From Candidatus Parepulonipiscium sp. PG-Nun2H_MBin03 (GTDB lineage Bacteria > Bacillota > Clostridia > Lachnospirales > Cellulosilyticaceae): 26,417 nucleotides of DNA. The notes under the pieces are model-generated. The model was not told the DNA's origin, searched no databases, and saw only the letters and a program-made list of their open reading frames with translations. The translations under genes were made by a program, and so were the position numbers. The DNA lies in assembly GCA_001995005.1 (NCBI GenBank), contig MDJN01000127.1:1-26417 (forward strand), in the 5' to 3' direction. This document shows positions 15,333-23,597 of this stretch, one piece after another (position 1 is the first letter of the stretch; the number at the start of each line of letters is the position of its first letter).

Positions 15333-15357
15333 AAAAAATTTTCGGGGCATAAGCCCC
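15333..15357 (-). terminator. Probable intrinsic terminator after lonB
   Basis: On the minus strand GGGGC (15357-15353), loop TTAT and GCCCC (15348-15344) are followed by CGAAAATTTTTT. The stem is short but GC-only, and it lies a few bases after the lonB stop. The T-tract is displaced by a few A residues, so efficiency may be partial. Confidence 0.7.
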
Positions 15358-15363
15358 AAGATA

Positions 15364-17004
15364 TTACGCATGAAGTATTTGCGTAGTTTTTTCAATAATG
15401 GACATATTAAATAAATAATCTATCACTTCATCTATTGTACTAACAGGTATTACGTCTATATTGTAGCTTTCGTATGCTTTTTGCATATTTTCTTTTGGTA
15501 TAAACACAGTTTTAGCTTTTGCATAAATGGCAGCTTGGATTTTTTCCGTAACCCCGCCTACTGGATACACTTCCCCATGTATTGTAATTTCACCGGTTAT
15601 AGCTATGTTTGAATTTATCGGCTTGTTAAACAACGCAGAGTATAATACACAAAACATAGCCACACCCGCAGACGGCCCATCCACTGGGGTACCGCTCGGA
15701 AAGTTTATGTGAATATAATAGTCATCAATAGCTATATTATACATCGTTTTGATTAAAGTTATAACATTATCTACTGAAGATTTTGCCATGCTTTTGCGTT
15801 TATGCGTGCCCGTGGCACCTTTTAAATGTTCTTCTTCTATTAAGCCAGTTATTTTAACCCGACCTTCACCTTTTGCAACTCTTTTCGCCACACATTGTAT
15901 CTGCAACATGTTGCCAGTCCCATGGCCTGAAACGGCAAGGCCATTTATTTTGCCTATATAAATTTCATTATCAACAAATTTTGGTCTAATAATATTATAT
16001 CCACCAGATTTTAATACCCAATCAACATTATCATGGCTTATAATATTTGTACTTTCTAAATGAGCTTTATTCATAGCAGTTTGCAAAATAGTTATAGCTT
16101 CACGTCCATTATGTGCATTTTCTGCTATTTTATCCACAACATCTTTGTCCACCCGTACGCAATTTCTCCTAACCGTGCGGTTTACTATCTCTTTTAGCTC
16201 CTGAATATTTAAGTCTTTAAAAGAAATTTCCACGCAACGAGAACGTAATGCAGGGGAAATTTCAGATTTTGAACGAGTTGTAGCCCCAATTAATCTAAAA
16301 TCTGCTGGTAATCCATTTTTAAATATGTCATGTATATGGTGAGGTATATTTTTATCATTTTCTTGATAATAAACACTATCAAAGTTTACTTTTCTATCTT
16401 CTAATACCTTTAATAGTTTGTTCATTTGTATCGGATGCAATTCACCTATCTCATCAATAAATAACACGCCACCGTGGGCTTTTGTCACTGCTCCTGCCTT
16501 TGGCTGAGGTATACCCGCATTGCCATATGCGCCCGCCCCTTGATATATTGGGTCATGAACCGAACCTATCAGCGGGTCCGCAACGCTCCTTTCATCAAAT
16601 CTTAAAGTTGTTGCGTCTATTTCAACAAATTTAGCATCTTCTGTAAATGATGAGTTGTCTTGCCTTTTAGCCATATCCAGTGCAATTCTTGCTGATGCTG
16701 TTTTGCCCACACCTGGTGCTCCATAAATAATTATATGTTGCGGATTTGGTGAGCAAAGTGCTGCTTTTAGTGCCAATATCCCGTCTTTTTGGCCAACAAT
16801 GTCACACTCATCTGTTGGTCTCATTTTTTCGGTAAGTGGTTGTGTAAGTTTTACACTTCTTAACCTTTGTAATTGCTGATATTTTTCATCGCTATTAATA
16901 TGCAAATTAGTTTTTGCTGCTCTGTTATTTGTTAATTGGGTTAAGAAGTATATCCCTATAATGCTTGTAAAAAATAATTGTATTGCTATTAAAATATAAT
17001 CCAT
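15364..17004 (-). CDS. lonB: ATP-dependent protease LonB
   Basis: This membrane-associated Lon-type AAA+ protease is related to Bacillus LonB. From the chosen start it has 546 residues (B. subtilis LonB has 552). An N-terminal hydrophobic helix (about 4-24) matches the family. Walker A is GAPGVGKT (95-102), Walker B is LFIDEI, and an arginine finger region follows. The C-terminal protease domain has the Ser-Lys dyad at S445 (GPSAG) and K488 (TEKIQAA); the spacing of 43 equals that of E. coli Lon (679 and 722). Upstream in-frame starts (to 17073) are rejected because AAAGGAGG lies 10 bases before the ATG at 17004 and the extra residues would overlap the clpX terminator. In Bacillus this protease acts during spore formation. 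Confidence 0.95.
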   Translation of the reverse strand: MDYILIAIQLFFTSIIGIYFLTQLTNNRAAKTNLHINSDEKYQQLQRLRSVKLTQPLTEKMRPTDECDIVGQKDGILALKAALCSPNPQHIIIYGAPGVGKTASARIALDMAKRQDNSSFTEDAKFVEIDATTLRFDERSVADPLIGSVHDPIYQGAGAYGNAGIPQPKAGAVTKAHGGVLFIDEIGELHPIQMNKLLKVLEDRKVNFDSVYYQENDKNIPHHIHDIFKNGLPADFRLIGATTRSKSEISPALRSRCVEISFKDLNIQELKEIVNRTVRRNCVRVDKDVVDKIAENAHNGREAITILQTAMNKAHLESTNIISHDNVDWVLKSGGYNIIRPKFVDNEIYIGKINGLAVSGHGTGNMLQIQCVAKRVAKGEGRVKITGLIEEEHLKGATGTHKRKSMAKSSVDNVITLIKTMYNIAIDDYYIHINFPSGTPVDGPSAGVAMFCVLYSALFNKPINSNIAITGEITIHGEVYPVGGVTEKIQAAIYAKAKTVFIPKENMQKAYESYNIDVIPVSTIDEVIDYLFNMSIIEKTTQILHA

Positions 17005-17060
17005 TGTTAACATTCCTCCTTTTATCTTAATTGGAGTATTGCCTATTATATCAAATATAA

Positions 17061-17101
17061 TACAAAAAACCATCAGTTTATTTTTATAAACTAATGGTTT
17101 T
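17061..17101 (-). terminator. Intrinsic terminator after clpX
   Basis: A 15-bp stem (17101-17087 with 17080-17066), one position of which is a G-U pair on the minus-strand RNA, has a 6-base loop and ends in TTTTTT. It lies a few bases after the clpX stop, so it closes the tig-clpP-clpX unit. A TATAAT-like box between it and the lonB ribosome binding site may restart transcription. Confidence 0.88.
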
Positions 17102-17106
17102 ATTTT

Positions 17107-18384
17107 CTACGCTGATTCAGGTTTACTTTTTTTAAACATTGACTTTTTTTTCGTTTCATAAATAAACTCAGGTTCTGCCCCATTAATTACATTTTCGTTT
17201 ATAATTACTTTTTCTAAAGTTGGTGACATGGAAGGAATTTCGTACATAATATCTCGCATAACTCCTTCTAGGATAGCCCTTAAACCTCTGGCCCCTGTTT
17301 GCCTATCTATTGCCAGCTTCGCAACTTCTTTTAGTGCTTGTATTGTAAACTCCAGTTCAACACCATCCATTTCAAATAATTTGGCATATTGTTTAATGAG
17401 TGCATTTTTAGGCTCTGTTAATATACAAGTCAAAGCTTCCTCATCCAGATTTTCAAGTGAAACAACCGCAGGCACTCGCCCAACAAATTCTGGGATTAAT
17501 CCAAATTTTAATAAGTCTTGTGGCTCTAATAGTTTAAGTGTTTCGCCAATACTTTTTTCTTTTTTGCTCAGGACTTGTGCTCCAAATCCCATGCTTTTTT
17601 TACCTGTTCTATTTTCTATAATCTTATCAATCCCGTCAAATGCTCCGCCACAAATAAATAAAATATTTGTAGTATCAAGTTGCAAAAATTCTTGATGCGG
17701 ATGCTTTCTGCCTCCTTGCGGCGGAACTGACGCCACTGTTCCTTCTAATATTTTAAGCAAAGCTTGTTGCACACCTTCTCCGCTTACATCACGAGTTATG
17801 GACGGATTTTCAGATTTGCGTGTTATTTTATCAATTTCATCTATATAAATTATGCCTATTTTTGCTCTTTCAATATCATAGTTAGCAGCTTGCACCAGTT
17901 TCAGTAAGATATTTTCAACATCTTCTCCAACATACCCCGCTTCTGTAAGAGTAGTCGCATCAGCAATAGCAAAAGGAACATTTAACATCTTTGCAAGAGT
18001 TTGAGCTAATAATGTTTTTCCAGACCCTGTTGGCCCCAACAAAAGTATATTACTTTTTTGCAATTCTATATCATCTGTGTCACCTTTTTTAATTCTTTTG
18101 TAGTGATTATATACAGAAACGGCAAGAGCCTTTTTTGCGTCTTGTTGCCCAATTACATAATCATCTAAGTGTGCCTTAATTTGTTGCGGTGTAATTATCT
18201 CTGGCATTTCTGAGTTTGAAAACACCTCATCAAAATCATCATTAATTATATCAGCACACAATCCCACACATTCGTCACATATATATACGTTAGGTCCTGC
18301 AATTAGTTTTTTTACTGTGTCTTGGCTCTTGCCACAAAAAGAACAAGAAAGGTCGCCATTTTCGTCATCATAATAATTAGCCAT
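17107..18384 (-). CDS. clpX: ATP-dependent Clp protease ATP-binding subunit ClpX
   Basis: This AAA+ unfoldase recognises tagged proteins and feeds them into ClpP. The 425 residues equal the usual length. The N-terminal zinc-binding domain has C14, C17, C36 and C39. Walker A is GPTGSGKT (117-124), the substrate-gripping pore loop is GYVG (150-153), and Walker B is IIYIDEID (178-185). The ClpP-docking loop reads MGF in GKKSMGFGA, where most ClpX proteins have IGF or LGF, a conservative change. AGAGGTGA precedes the ATG. It starts 29 bases after clpP, in the classic clpP-clpX arrangement, and is followed by a strong terminator. Confidence 0.98.
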   Translation of the reverse strand: MANYYDDENGDLSCSFCGKSQDTVKKLIAGPNVYICDECVGLCADIINDDFDEVFSNSEMPEIITPQQIKAHLDDYVIGQQDAKKALAVSVYNHYKRIKKGDTDDIELQKSNILLLGPTGSGKTLLAQTLAKMLNVPFAIADATTLTEAGYVGEDVENILLKLVQAANYDIERAKIGIIYIDEIDKITRKSENPSITRDVSGEGVQQALLKILEGTVASVPPQGGRKHPHQEFLQLDTTNILFICGGAFDGIDKIIENRTGKKSMGFGAQVLSKKEKSIGETLKLLEPQDLLKFGLIPEFVGRVPAVVSLENLDEEALTCILTEPKNALIKQYAKLFEMDGVELEFTIQALKEVAKLAIDRQTGARGLRAILEGVMRDIMYEIPSMSPTLEKVIINENVINGAEPEFIYETKKKSMFKKSKPESA

Positions 18385-18413
18385 AAGTCACCTCTTTCTG
18401 TAGATTGTTCTGA

Positions 18414-18995
18414 CTATAATTTTTCTATTACTCTATCTATTATACCATACTCTTTTGCTTCTAATGCACTCATAAAATAATCTCTTTCAGTGTCTTGTGC
18501 CACTTTCTCTAGTGGTTGACCAGTATTTTCAGATAACATTTTATTAAGTTTTGCCTTGTTTCTTAATATATGTTCTGCATGGATTTGTATATCTGTCGCT
18601 TGCCCACGTGCGCCGCCTAATGGTTGATGGATCATAATTTCGGCATTTGGAAGAGCCAGTCTTTTCCCTTTTTCTCCACCAGATAATAAAAATGCTCCCA
18701 TGCTTGCAGCCATACCCATGCATATAGTTGATACATCTGGCTTTATATATTGCATAGTATCATATATAGCCATACCATCTGTTATAACTCCACCTGGACT
18801 GTTTATATATAACATAATATCTTTATCAGGATCTTCTGCTTCTAAAAATAATAATTGTGCAACTATTAGACTGCTAGTTACATGATTTACCTCGTCACCT
18901 AAAAGTATAATTCTATCCTTTAACAGTCTAGAATAGATATCATACGTTCTTTCTCCCCTGTTTGTTTGCTCCACTACATATGGAATCGAAGCCAT
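18414..18995 (-). CDS. clpP: ATP-dependent Clp protease proteolytic subunit ClpP
   Basis: This serine protease forms the double-heptamer degradation chamber used by ClpX and other Clp ATPases. The 193 residues include the full catalytic triad: S98 (MAASMG), H123 (MIHQPLGG) and D172 (ERDYFM). The N-terminal IPYVVEQT and GERTYDIYSRLL are typical of the mature enzyme. GGAGG lies shortly before the ATG. It starts 23 bases after tig and is followed by clpX, so folding at the ribosome and degradation are co-expressed. Confidence 0.98.
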   Translation of the reverse strand: MASIPYVVEQTNRGERTYDIYSRLLKDRIILLGDEVNHVTSSLIVAQLLFLEAEDPDKDIMLYINSPGGVITDGMAIYDTMQYIKPDVSTICMGMAASMGAFLLSGGEKGKRLALPNAEIMIHQPLGGARGQATDIQIHAEHILRNKAKLNKMLSENTGQPLEKVAQDTERDYFMSALEAKEYGIIDRVIEKL

Positions 18996-19018
18996 ATTAT
19001 TTCCTCCAATATCTTCAA

Positions 19019-20314
19019 TTATTTAACTACTGCTGTTTCACTTAGCAGTTCTACCGCTTTTTGGATTTTTATATCCCCTTTTATCAAGTCTTTATATTCT
19101 TCGCTAATGAAATCTCTAAATTTGTCTGTCTCAACTTTGTATTGGCTTGCTCTTTGCTCTATTTCTTTTTCGTACTCTTCATCAGTCACTTCAAAGCCTT
19201 CTGCATTTGCAATTTGCTCCAACACAAGGTTGCCAGAAATCTGCTTCTCTGCTTGTGGTTTAAAGTTTTCTCTAAATGCTTCCATATCAAGCCCTGTGTA
19301 GCTTAAATATTGTTCAAGGCTTAGTCCTTGTCTGCTCATATTTTGGCTAAATTGGCCTAATTGTCTGTCTATTTCTTCTTCAATCATATTCTCTGGTATA
19401 GTAAACGTTGCATTTTCTATAGCTTTATCCAATGCACTGTTACTAATTTGGATTTTTCGCTCTTCTTCTTTTTTTGCTGTAAGATTCTTTTTAACATCTG
19501 CTTTATACTCAGCTATTGTATCAAATTCAGATACATCTGCTGCAAAATCATCATCAATTTCTGGCAGTTCTGTCATTTCAATTTCTTTAATATTCACTTT
19601 GAATAAAGCTGGTTTTCCTTTCAGCTCTTCTGATTGATAATCTTCTGGGAATTCTACATTTACATCCACTTCATCTCCAATGTTTTTGCCTATCAACTGG
19701 TCCTCAAAACCTGGAATAAATGTTTTTGAGCCTATTACTAATGCGTAATCTTCTCCGCTGCCACCTTCAAATGGCACTCCATCTACAAAACCTGTGAAGT
19801 CTATTGTAACTTTATCTTGCGGTTGCACCGCTCTGTCCGTTACCTTTATTTCACGAGCATTTTTTGTAGCTTCTTGATTTATAAAACTATCAATTTCTTC
19901 ATCTGTAACTTCTGATGACTCAACTTCAATTGTTTGGTTTTTATATTCACCTAAAACTACGTCAGGTTTAACCGTAACCTTAGCTTTATAAGTCATATTT
20001 TCTTTGCTCATCTGCGTCACTTCAATATCTCCGCTTCTAAGCTTTGCTACCATATCAATATCATTTTCTTTTATTGCATCTTGGAAAGTTTCATTTATTA
20101 TATTATCAGCCGCTCTATCAAAAAAGACTTCTACACCATACATTTTTTCTATTATATGACGCGGAACTTTTCCTTTTCTAAATCCTGGTATATTAAAATT
20201 ACTTTTCATAGCGTTATAAGATCTTGTAATAGCATTCTCAACTATCTCTCTGCCTACCTCTACTAATAGTTCCACTTGAGAATTTTCTAATACTTGTACT
20301 TTTGTATTTATCAC
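19019..20314 (-). CDS. tig: Trigger factor, ribosome-associated chaperone
   Basis: This chaperone binds at the ribosome exit tunnel and shields nascent chains. The 431 residues contain the ribosome-binding signature GFRKGKVP (44-51), a central FKBP-type peptidyl-prolyl isomerase domain (about 150-245, with VTIDFTGFVDG and FIPGFEDQLIG) and the long helical C-terminal domain. The start codon is GTG, supported by AAGGAGG 8 bases upstream. An extended -10 box at 20374-20382 lies about 60 bases before the start. It is the first gene of the tig-clpP-clpX unit. Confidence 0.97.
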   Translation of the reverse strand: MINTKVQVLENSQVELLVEVGREIVENAITRSYNAMKSNFNIPGFRKGKVPRHIIEKMYGVEVFFDRAADNIINETFQDAIKENDIDMVAKLRSGDIEVTQMSKENMTYKAKVTVKPDVVLGEYKNQTIEVESSEVTDEEIDSFINQEATKNAREIKVTDRAVQPQDKVTIDFTGFVDGVPFEGGSGEDYALVIGSKTFIPGFEDQLIGKNIGDEVDVNVEFPEDYQSEELKGKPALFKVNIKEIEMTELPEIDDDFAADVSEFDTIAEYKADVKKNLTAKKEEERKIQISNSALDKAIENATFTIPENMIEEEIDRQLGQFSQNMSRQGLSLEQYLSYTGLDMEAFRENFKPQAEKQISGNLVLEQIANAEGFEVTDEEYEKEIEQRASQYKVETDKFRDFISEEYKDLIKGDIKIQKAVELLSETAVVK

Positions 20315-20373
20315 TAATTTGTCCTCCTTAAAATTGTATCTAAATTTTTATTTTAGAAATCAAATATTTCCTT

Positions 20374-20382
20374 ATTATAGCA
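20374..20382 (-). promoter_or_regulatory. Extended -10 promoter box upstream of tig
   Basis: On the minus strand TGCTATAAT (20382-20374) is a perfect TGn-extended -10. No clear -35 lies 17 bases upstream, which extended -10 promoters tolerate. It is the only strong -10 found between the tig start and the divergent gene on this strand. Confidence 0.6.
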
Positions 20383-20552
20383 TATACTATTTGTAAAATC
20401 TACAATATTTTTAGGTTTTCTGGCAATATAATATATTTTTGCCAAAATATAGGCTAAACCATTGCTAAACAAGTTTTAAGCAATTTTTATGCTATATTTT
20501 TTAACACATTGTAAACTAAACTATACCAAGGGCTTGAGCATAATTCCAGTTA
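20383..20552. other. Part of the AT-rich 311-bp intergenic region between tig and the divergent gene
   Basis: No coding potential is seen here. It holds a 6-bp inverted repeat TGGCAA (20421-20426) and TTGCCA (20439-20444) around an AT-rich core, and a weak hairpin ATTGCT (20461-20466) with AGCAAT (20479-20484) followed by TTTTT. It also holds two copies of GCTAAAC (near 20453 and 20464). A short RNA or leader ending at the weak hairpin is possible but not supported by conservation data. Confidence 0.4.
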
Positions 20553-20600
20553 TTACATATAGTATGTAACGTATTTTTAGTTTATAATCATTATATAAAC
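20553..20600 (+). promoter_or_regulatory. Two perfect palindromes overlapping candidate promoter boxes
   Basis: TTACATA-TAG-TATGTAA (20553-20569) and GTTTATA-7 bases-TATAAAC (20580-20600) are both perfect inverted repeats. The first overlaps a TATAGT (20558-20563) lying 18 bases after TTGAGC (20534-20539). The second contains a TATAAT (20583-20588). They end 25 bases before the start of the 150-residue gene, a position typical of operators. Whether the gene regulates itself is only a guess. Confidence 0.55.
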
Positions 20601-20625
20601 ATTTTCTTTAAGAAAGGACAATATT

Positions 20626-21078
20626 ATGAATAATTTTTTATTTAAAACTCAAACACAAACAAATTTTTATGATATATATACACATTATATATCTCCTAAA
20701 TTGCAAGAACTAGACTTATTTTTAAAGATGCAACCTCAACCTTATGCTATCAGTGAGGTAAGTGCACTACTTGACATTAGCGAAGAAGATACACTGCAGA
20801 TTATGCACAAATTCCAAATTACTGACATAGATAAAAATGATTTTTTTACTATCATACATAATTCAAAAAGTTATATCGGCACGTTAATAATACGTCAGTT
20901 TGAAAAGAGTCATAAGCATTTTTATACACCTGCATCCATAGCTTTTATATATGACCTTGATATAACAATTGTAGAAAAGGCGTTTCAAAAACTAGAGCAT
21001 AAAATAATTGATGAATCACAACTACATATGTTATTTAAAAACATTGTTTTACCAAAATTCACATTTGTAAATTTTTAA
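20626..21078 (+). CDS. Conserved-looking hypothetical protein, possible helix-turn-helix regulator
   Basis: This 150-residue soluble protein is not assigned to a family with certainty. It appears mostly helical. Residues about 44-65 (AISEVSALLDISEEDTLQIM) have the spacing of a helix-turn-helix, and a similar helix pair follows near 105-125 (TPASIAFIYDLDITIVEKAF), so two related helical units may be present. No signal peptide or enzyme motif is seen. AAAGGA lies about 8 bases before the ATG. It stands alone, divergent from tig and convergent with the lipoprotein gene, and has two palindromes directly upstream, which would fit a DNA-binding protein controlling its own promoter. This is inference. 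Confidence 0.7.
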   Translation: MNNFLFKTQTQTNFYDIYTHYISPKLQELDLFLKMQPQPYAISEVSALLDISEEDTLQIMHKFQITDIDKNDFFTIIHNSKSYIGTLIIRQFEKSHKHFYTPASIAFIYDLDITIVEKAFQKLEHKIIDESQLHMLFKNIVLPKFTFVNF

Positions 21079-21170
21079 TTAATAACTTGCTTAATTAAAT
21101 AGTATAGACTAGTTTTTAGATTAGTCAAGTATGTATTATGATATTAATAGAACTTGGTACATTGATATAT

Positions 21171-21220
21171 AGGGGGTGAATACGAAACTCACATCAGTTT
21201 TTTCGTTCTCACCCCCTTAT
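21171..21220. repeat. Long imperfect inverted repeat between convergent genes
   Basis: AGGGGGTGA (21171-21179), two mismatched bases and ACGAAA on the left pair with TTTCGT, two bases and TCACCCCCT on the right (to about 21217), leaving a loop of about 12 bases. The element is introduced by ATATAT and ends in CCCCCTTAT like the elements at 690-721 and 1991-2040. It lies between the convergent 150-residue gene and the lipoprotein gene. It may serve as a two-way terminator, although no T-tract follows. Confidence 0.65.
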
Positions 21221-21286
21221 CATCTTCTGAGAAAATCACTCTTTTTGATGGATTATCTCTTATTATGATTATGTCAAATTAATCCT

Positions 21287-21877
21287 CTAACTTTCACTAC
21301 TTGTACTGCTTGCACTGCTAGAATTTCCGTCTCCTCCATTAAAGTAAGTGCTTTGTTCATCTGATTGTGTACTTGTAGTTTGCAAGCCTCGCCCTCTGTT
21401 AACGGCATCCAATGCTTCATTGCCGGCTCCATAGTTATTTGCACTTGTTTTTCCATCTTCGTAACTTTTTATAGCTTTAGCAGCCATTTCAATAAATTCT
21501 TTAGAAGTTTGGGTTGCACCTGCAATAATTCTAATCTCTTCTACATCTTGCTTATTTAGCAATTGCTGTCTCAGGTCAATCATGGCAAGTTCAGTACTTG
21601 TGCCTGTTTTCTCTTGCATAGTGCTGTTATATTCTTCGTCTTGCGATTTTTTCTCTGCTGTATCACTTATATAGTCAAAATACACTTCTTGTATCTGATC
21701 ATCATTAAATGTTAATCTCATATGAGGAAAGTATCCATACTGATCCTGTGGTCCTTCTATCTCCACAACTTGTCCATTTATCATCTCTTGTGTATTTCCC
21801 ACATCTCTTGCAGATTTTGAACACCCTGTCAGAGACAGTAAACTTATGCAGATTGTTAGTAAAAATATTTTTTTCAT
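21287..21877 (-). CDS. Lipoprotein with FMN-binding-like domain
   Basis: This 196-residue exported lipoprotein has a signal peptide with lipobox LTGC (lipidated C19). The middle (about 40-140) resembles the FMN_bind domain of NqrC/RnfG and PplA-type proteins, in which FMN is covalently attached to the threonine of SGAT. Here the motif reads AGATQTS: the acceptor Thr is present but the first Ser is Ala, so flavinylation is uncertain. The C-terminal tail is low-complexity, rich in S, T, G and N. The ATG at 21877 is chosen because GGAGG lies 9 bases upstream; the earlier ATG at 21898 would have this site inside its reading frame. It follows pyrD by 76 bases and may be co-transcribed. Extracellular electron transfer is a possible role. 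Confidence 0.78.
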   Translation of the reverse strand: MKKIFLLTICISLLSLTGCSKSARDVGNTQEMINGQVVEIEGPQDQYGYFPHMRLTFNDDQIQEVYFDYISDTAEKKSQDEEYNSTMQEKTGTSTELAMIDLRQQLLNKQDVEEIRIIAGATQTSKEFIEMAAKAIKSYEDGKTSANNYGAGNEALDAVNRGRGLQTTSTQSDEQSTYFNGGDGNSSSASSTSSES

Positions 21878-21953
21878 GCTGTCCGTCCTCCTAGTCATTT
21901 CTTAACACTTTATTTTATAAGATATTTTGCCACAAAATTACTTAATTATTCAT

Positions 21954-22859
21954 CTATTCTGCAAAACTTAATTTTAAATCTTCTATACTTTTAAAATCGT
22001 GTTTATTCATATATTCAATAAATTCATTTTTGATATCTACTATTGCCCTAGGGTTATTAAATACCGCTGTTCCAATGCTTATAGCATCTGCACCTGCAAG
22101 CAAAAATTCTGCCACATCCTCACCTGTTATAATTCCGCCTAGTCCTATTATCGGAATATTTACGGCACGTCTTACCTGATATACCATTCTAACGGCGATC
22201 GGCTTTATGCAAGGACCAGATAATCCTCCAACTTTATTTTGTAATACGGGCTTAAATCTATGCACATCAATTTTCATGCCCAATAATGTGTTTATTAGCG
22301 AAATGGCATCTGCACCTGCATCTTGAACAGCTTTTGCAATCTCTGTTATATCTGTAACATTTGGCGTAAGTTTTACTATAATAGGTTGTTTAGCAACTTT
22401 TTTCACCGCATTTGTAACGTTAAACGCTAGCTTTGCATCAGTCCCAAATCCTATGCCACCTTGTTTTACGTTAGGACAAGATATATTTATCTCAAACATA
22501 TCTACATCCGTTTCGCTTAATTTTTTCACCACCTCGCAATATTCTTCTATACTTTTACCAGCAACATTTACTATTACTCTAGTGTTAAATTTTTTAATAA
22601 AAGGCAATTCTTCTGCAATAAAATGGTCAACTCCCGCATTTTGTAGCCCTACCGAATTTAACATTCCTCCATATGTTTCTGCAATACGAGGTGTCGGATT
22701 TCCATCCCACGCAATATTTGACACCCCTTTTGTTATCATAGCTCCTAGCTCTGCTAAGTCATAAAATTTGGAGCTTTCTTTTGCTGAAAAAGTTCCTGAT
22801 GCCACGGTTATGGGGTTTTGCAGTTTTACTCCTGCTATATTCACACTTAAATCTATCAT
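21954..22859 (-). CDS. pyrD: Dihydroorotate dehydrogenase B, catalytic FMN subunit
   Basis: This 301-residue enzyme oxidises dihydroorotate to orotate, the fourth step of pyrimidine synthesis, and passes electrons through PyrK to NAD+. The class 1B signature is clear: VASGTF (19-24), the lysine K44, and the catalytic cysteine C128 in NISCPN (class 2 enzymes have Ser here). The FMN phosphate site in the IIGLGGI and GTAVF region follows near the C-terminus. Its ATG overlaps the pyrK TGA stop (ATGA, 22859-22856), so the two subunits are translationally coupled. Confidence 0.97.
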   Translation of the reverse strand: MIDLSVNIAGVKLQNPITVASGTFSAKESSKFYDLAELGAMITKGVSNIAWDGNPTPRIAETYGGMLNSVGLQNAGVDHFIAEELPFIKKFNTRVIVNVAGKSIEEYCEVVKKLSETDVDMFEINISCPNVKQGGIGFGTDAKLAFNVTNAVKKVAKQPIIVKLTPNVTDITEIAKAVQDAGADAISLINTLLGMKIDVHRFKPVLQNKVGGLSGPCIKPIAVRMVYQVRRAVNIPIIGLGGIITGEDVAEFLLAGADAISIGTAVFNNPRAIVDIKNEFIEYMNKHDFKSIEDLKLSFAE

Positions 22860-23590
22860 TCCCAGTTCACCTCATTTCCCAAAAAGACTGGTCCATCTGT
22901 ACACACTTTTTTATTATATCCGTTCACCTTACATACACAACCTACGCATACGCCGTATCCGCACCCCATTCTTTCTTCCATAGAGATTTGCACCGGCTTA
23001 TTTATCTGTTTGCAATGCTCACTTAGTGCCTTTAACATAGGTTTTGGGCCACACGCATAATAATAATCTCCTTCTATTTTTTCCGATTTAATAAGCTGCA
23101 CTGCATTCCCTTTAAATCCCGCTTGACCAGTATCTGTTGCCACATGCACTTCAACGCCCAATTCTTCTAATCTATCTACTAAAAACGGCTCATCTCTAAA
23201 CCCTAGTATAGCTATTTTTTTACCCTCTATTCTTTTTGCCAATTCCACAAGAGGGGCTACTCCTATGCCTCCGCCAACTAAAATATGCGTGTTAACATTT
23301 GCTATTTTAAAGCCGTTTCCAATCGCTGGACTTACTTTTATCATGTCTCCTACTTTATACTTTGCAAACTCTGCTGTTCCTGTTCCCACAACTTGGTATA
23401 CTATAGTTAAGCTTGTATCAGAAATTTCACTTATACTAATAGGCCTAGGCAGTAGGGTTGCTGGATTTTTTGTATATATATTAATAAACTTACCAATATC
23501 TGCACTTTTAACAATGTCATTATCTGTTATTACCATCTTATAAACATTTGTTGCGATAGCTTTGTTTTCTATTATCATTGCATAATTCAA
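22856..23590 (-). CDS. pyrK: Dihydroorotate dehydrogenase B, electron-transfer subunit PyrK
   Basis: This 244-residue flavoprotein carries FAD and one [2Fe-2S] cluster and links PyrD to NAD+. The FAD motif RPISIS is at 49-54 and the nucleotide-binding glycine stretch LVGGGIGVAPL at 104-114. The cluster ligands are C210, C215, C218 and C230; C220 is an extra cysteine. The start codon is TTG at 23590: GGAAGTG lies 8 bases before it, while the first ATG, four codons in, is too far from that site. The ribosome binding site lies in the last codons of the upstream fusion gene, 7 bases before this start, so translation is probably coupled to that gene. Confidence 0.95.
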   Translation of the reverse strand: MNYAMIIENKAIATNVYKMVITDNDIVKSADIGKFINIYTKNPATLLPRPISISEISDTSLTIVYQVVGTGTAEFAKYKVGDMIKVSPAIGNGFKIANVNTHILVGGGIGVAPLVELAKRIEGKKIAILGFRDEPFLVDRLEELGVEVHVATDTGQAGFKGNAVQLIKSEKIEGDYYYACGPKPMLKALSEHCKQINKPVQISMEERMGCGYGVCVGCVCKVNGYNKKVCTDGPVFLGNEVNWE

Positions 23591-23597
23591 TTAACAT

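Noticed and set aside
17005..17073. Longer lonB reading frame beginning at 17073
   Set aside because: The extra residues run through the clpX terminator hairpin, and AAAGGAGG points to the ATG at 17004.
21899..21953. Terminator between pyrD and the lipoprotein gene
   Set aside because: No GC stem with a T-tract is present; the stretch is simply AT-rich, so read-through is as likely.
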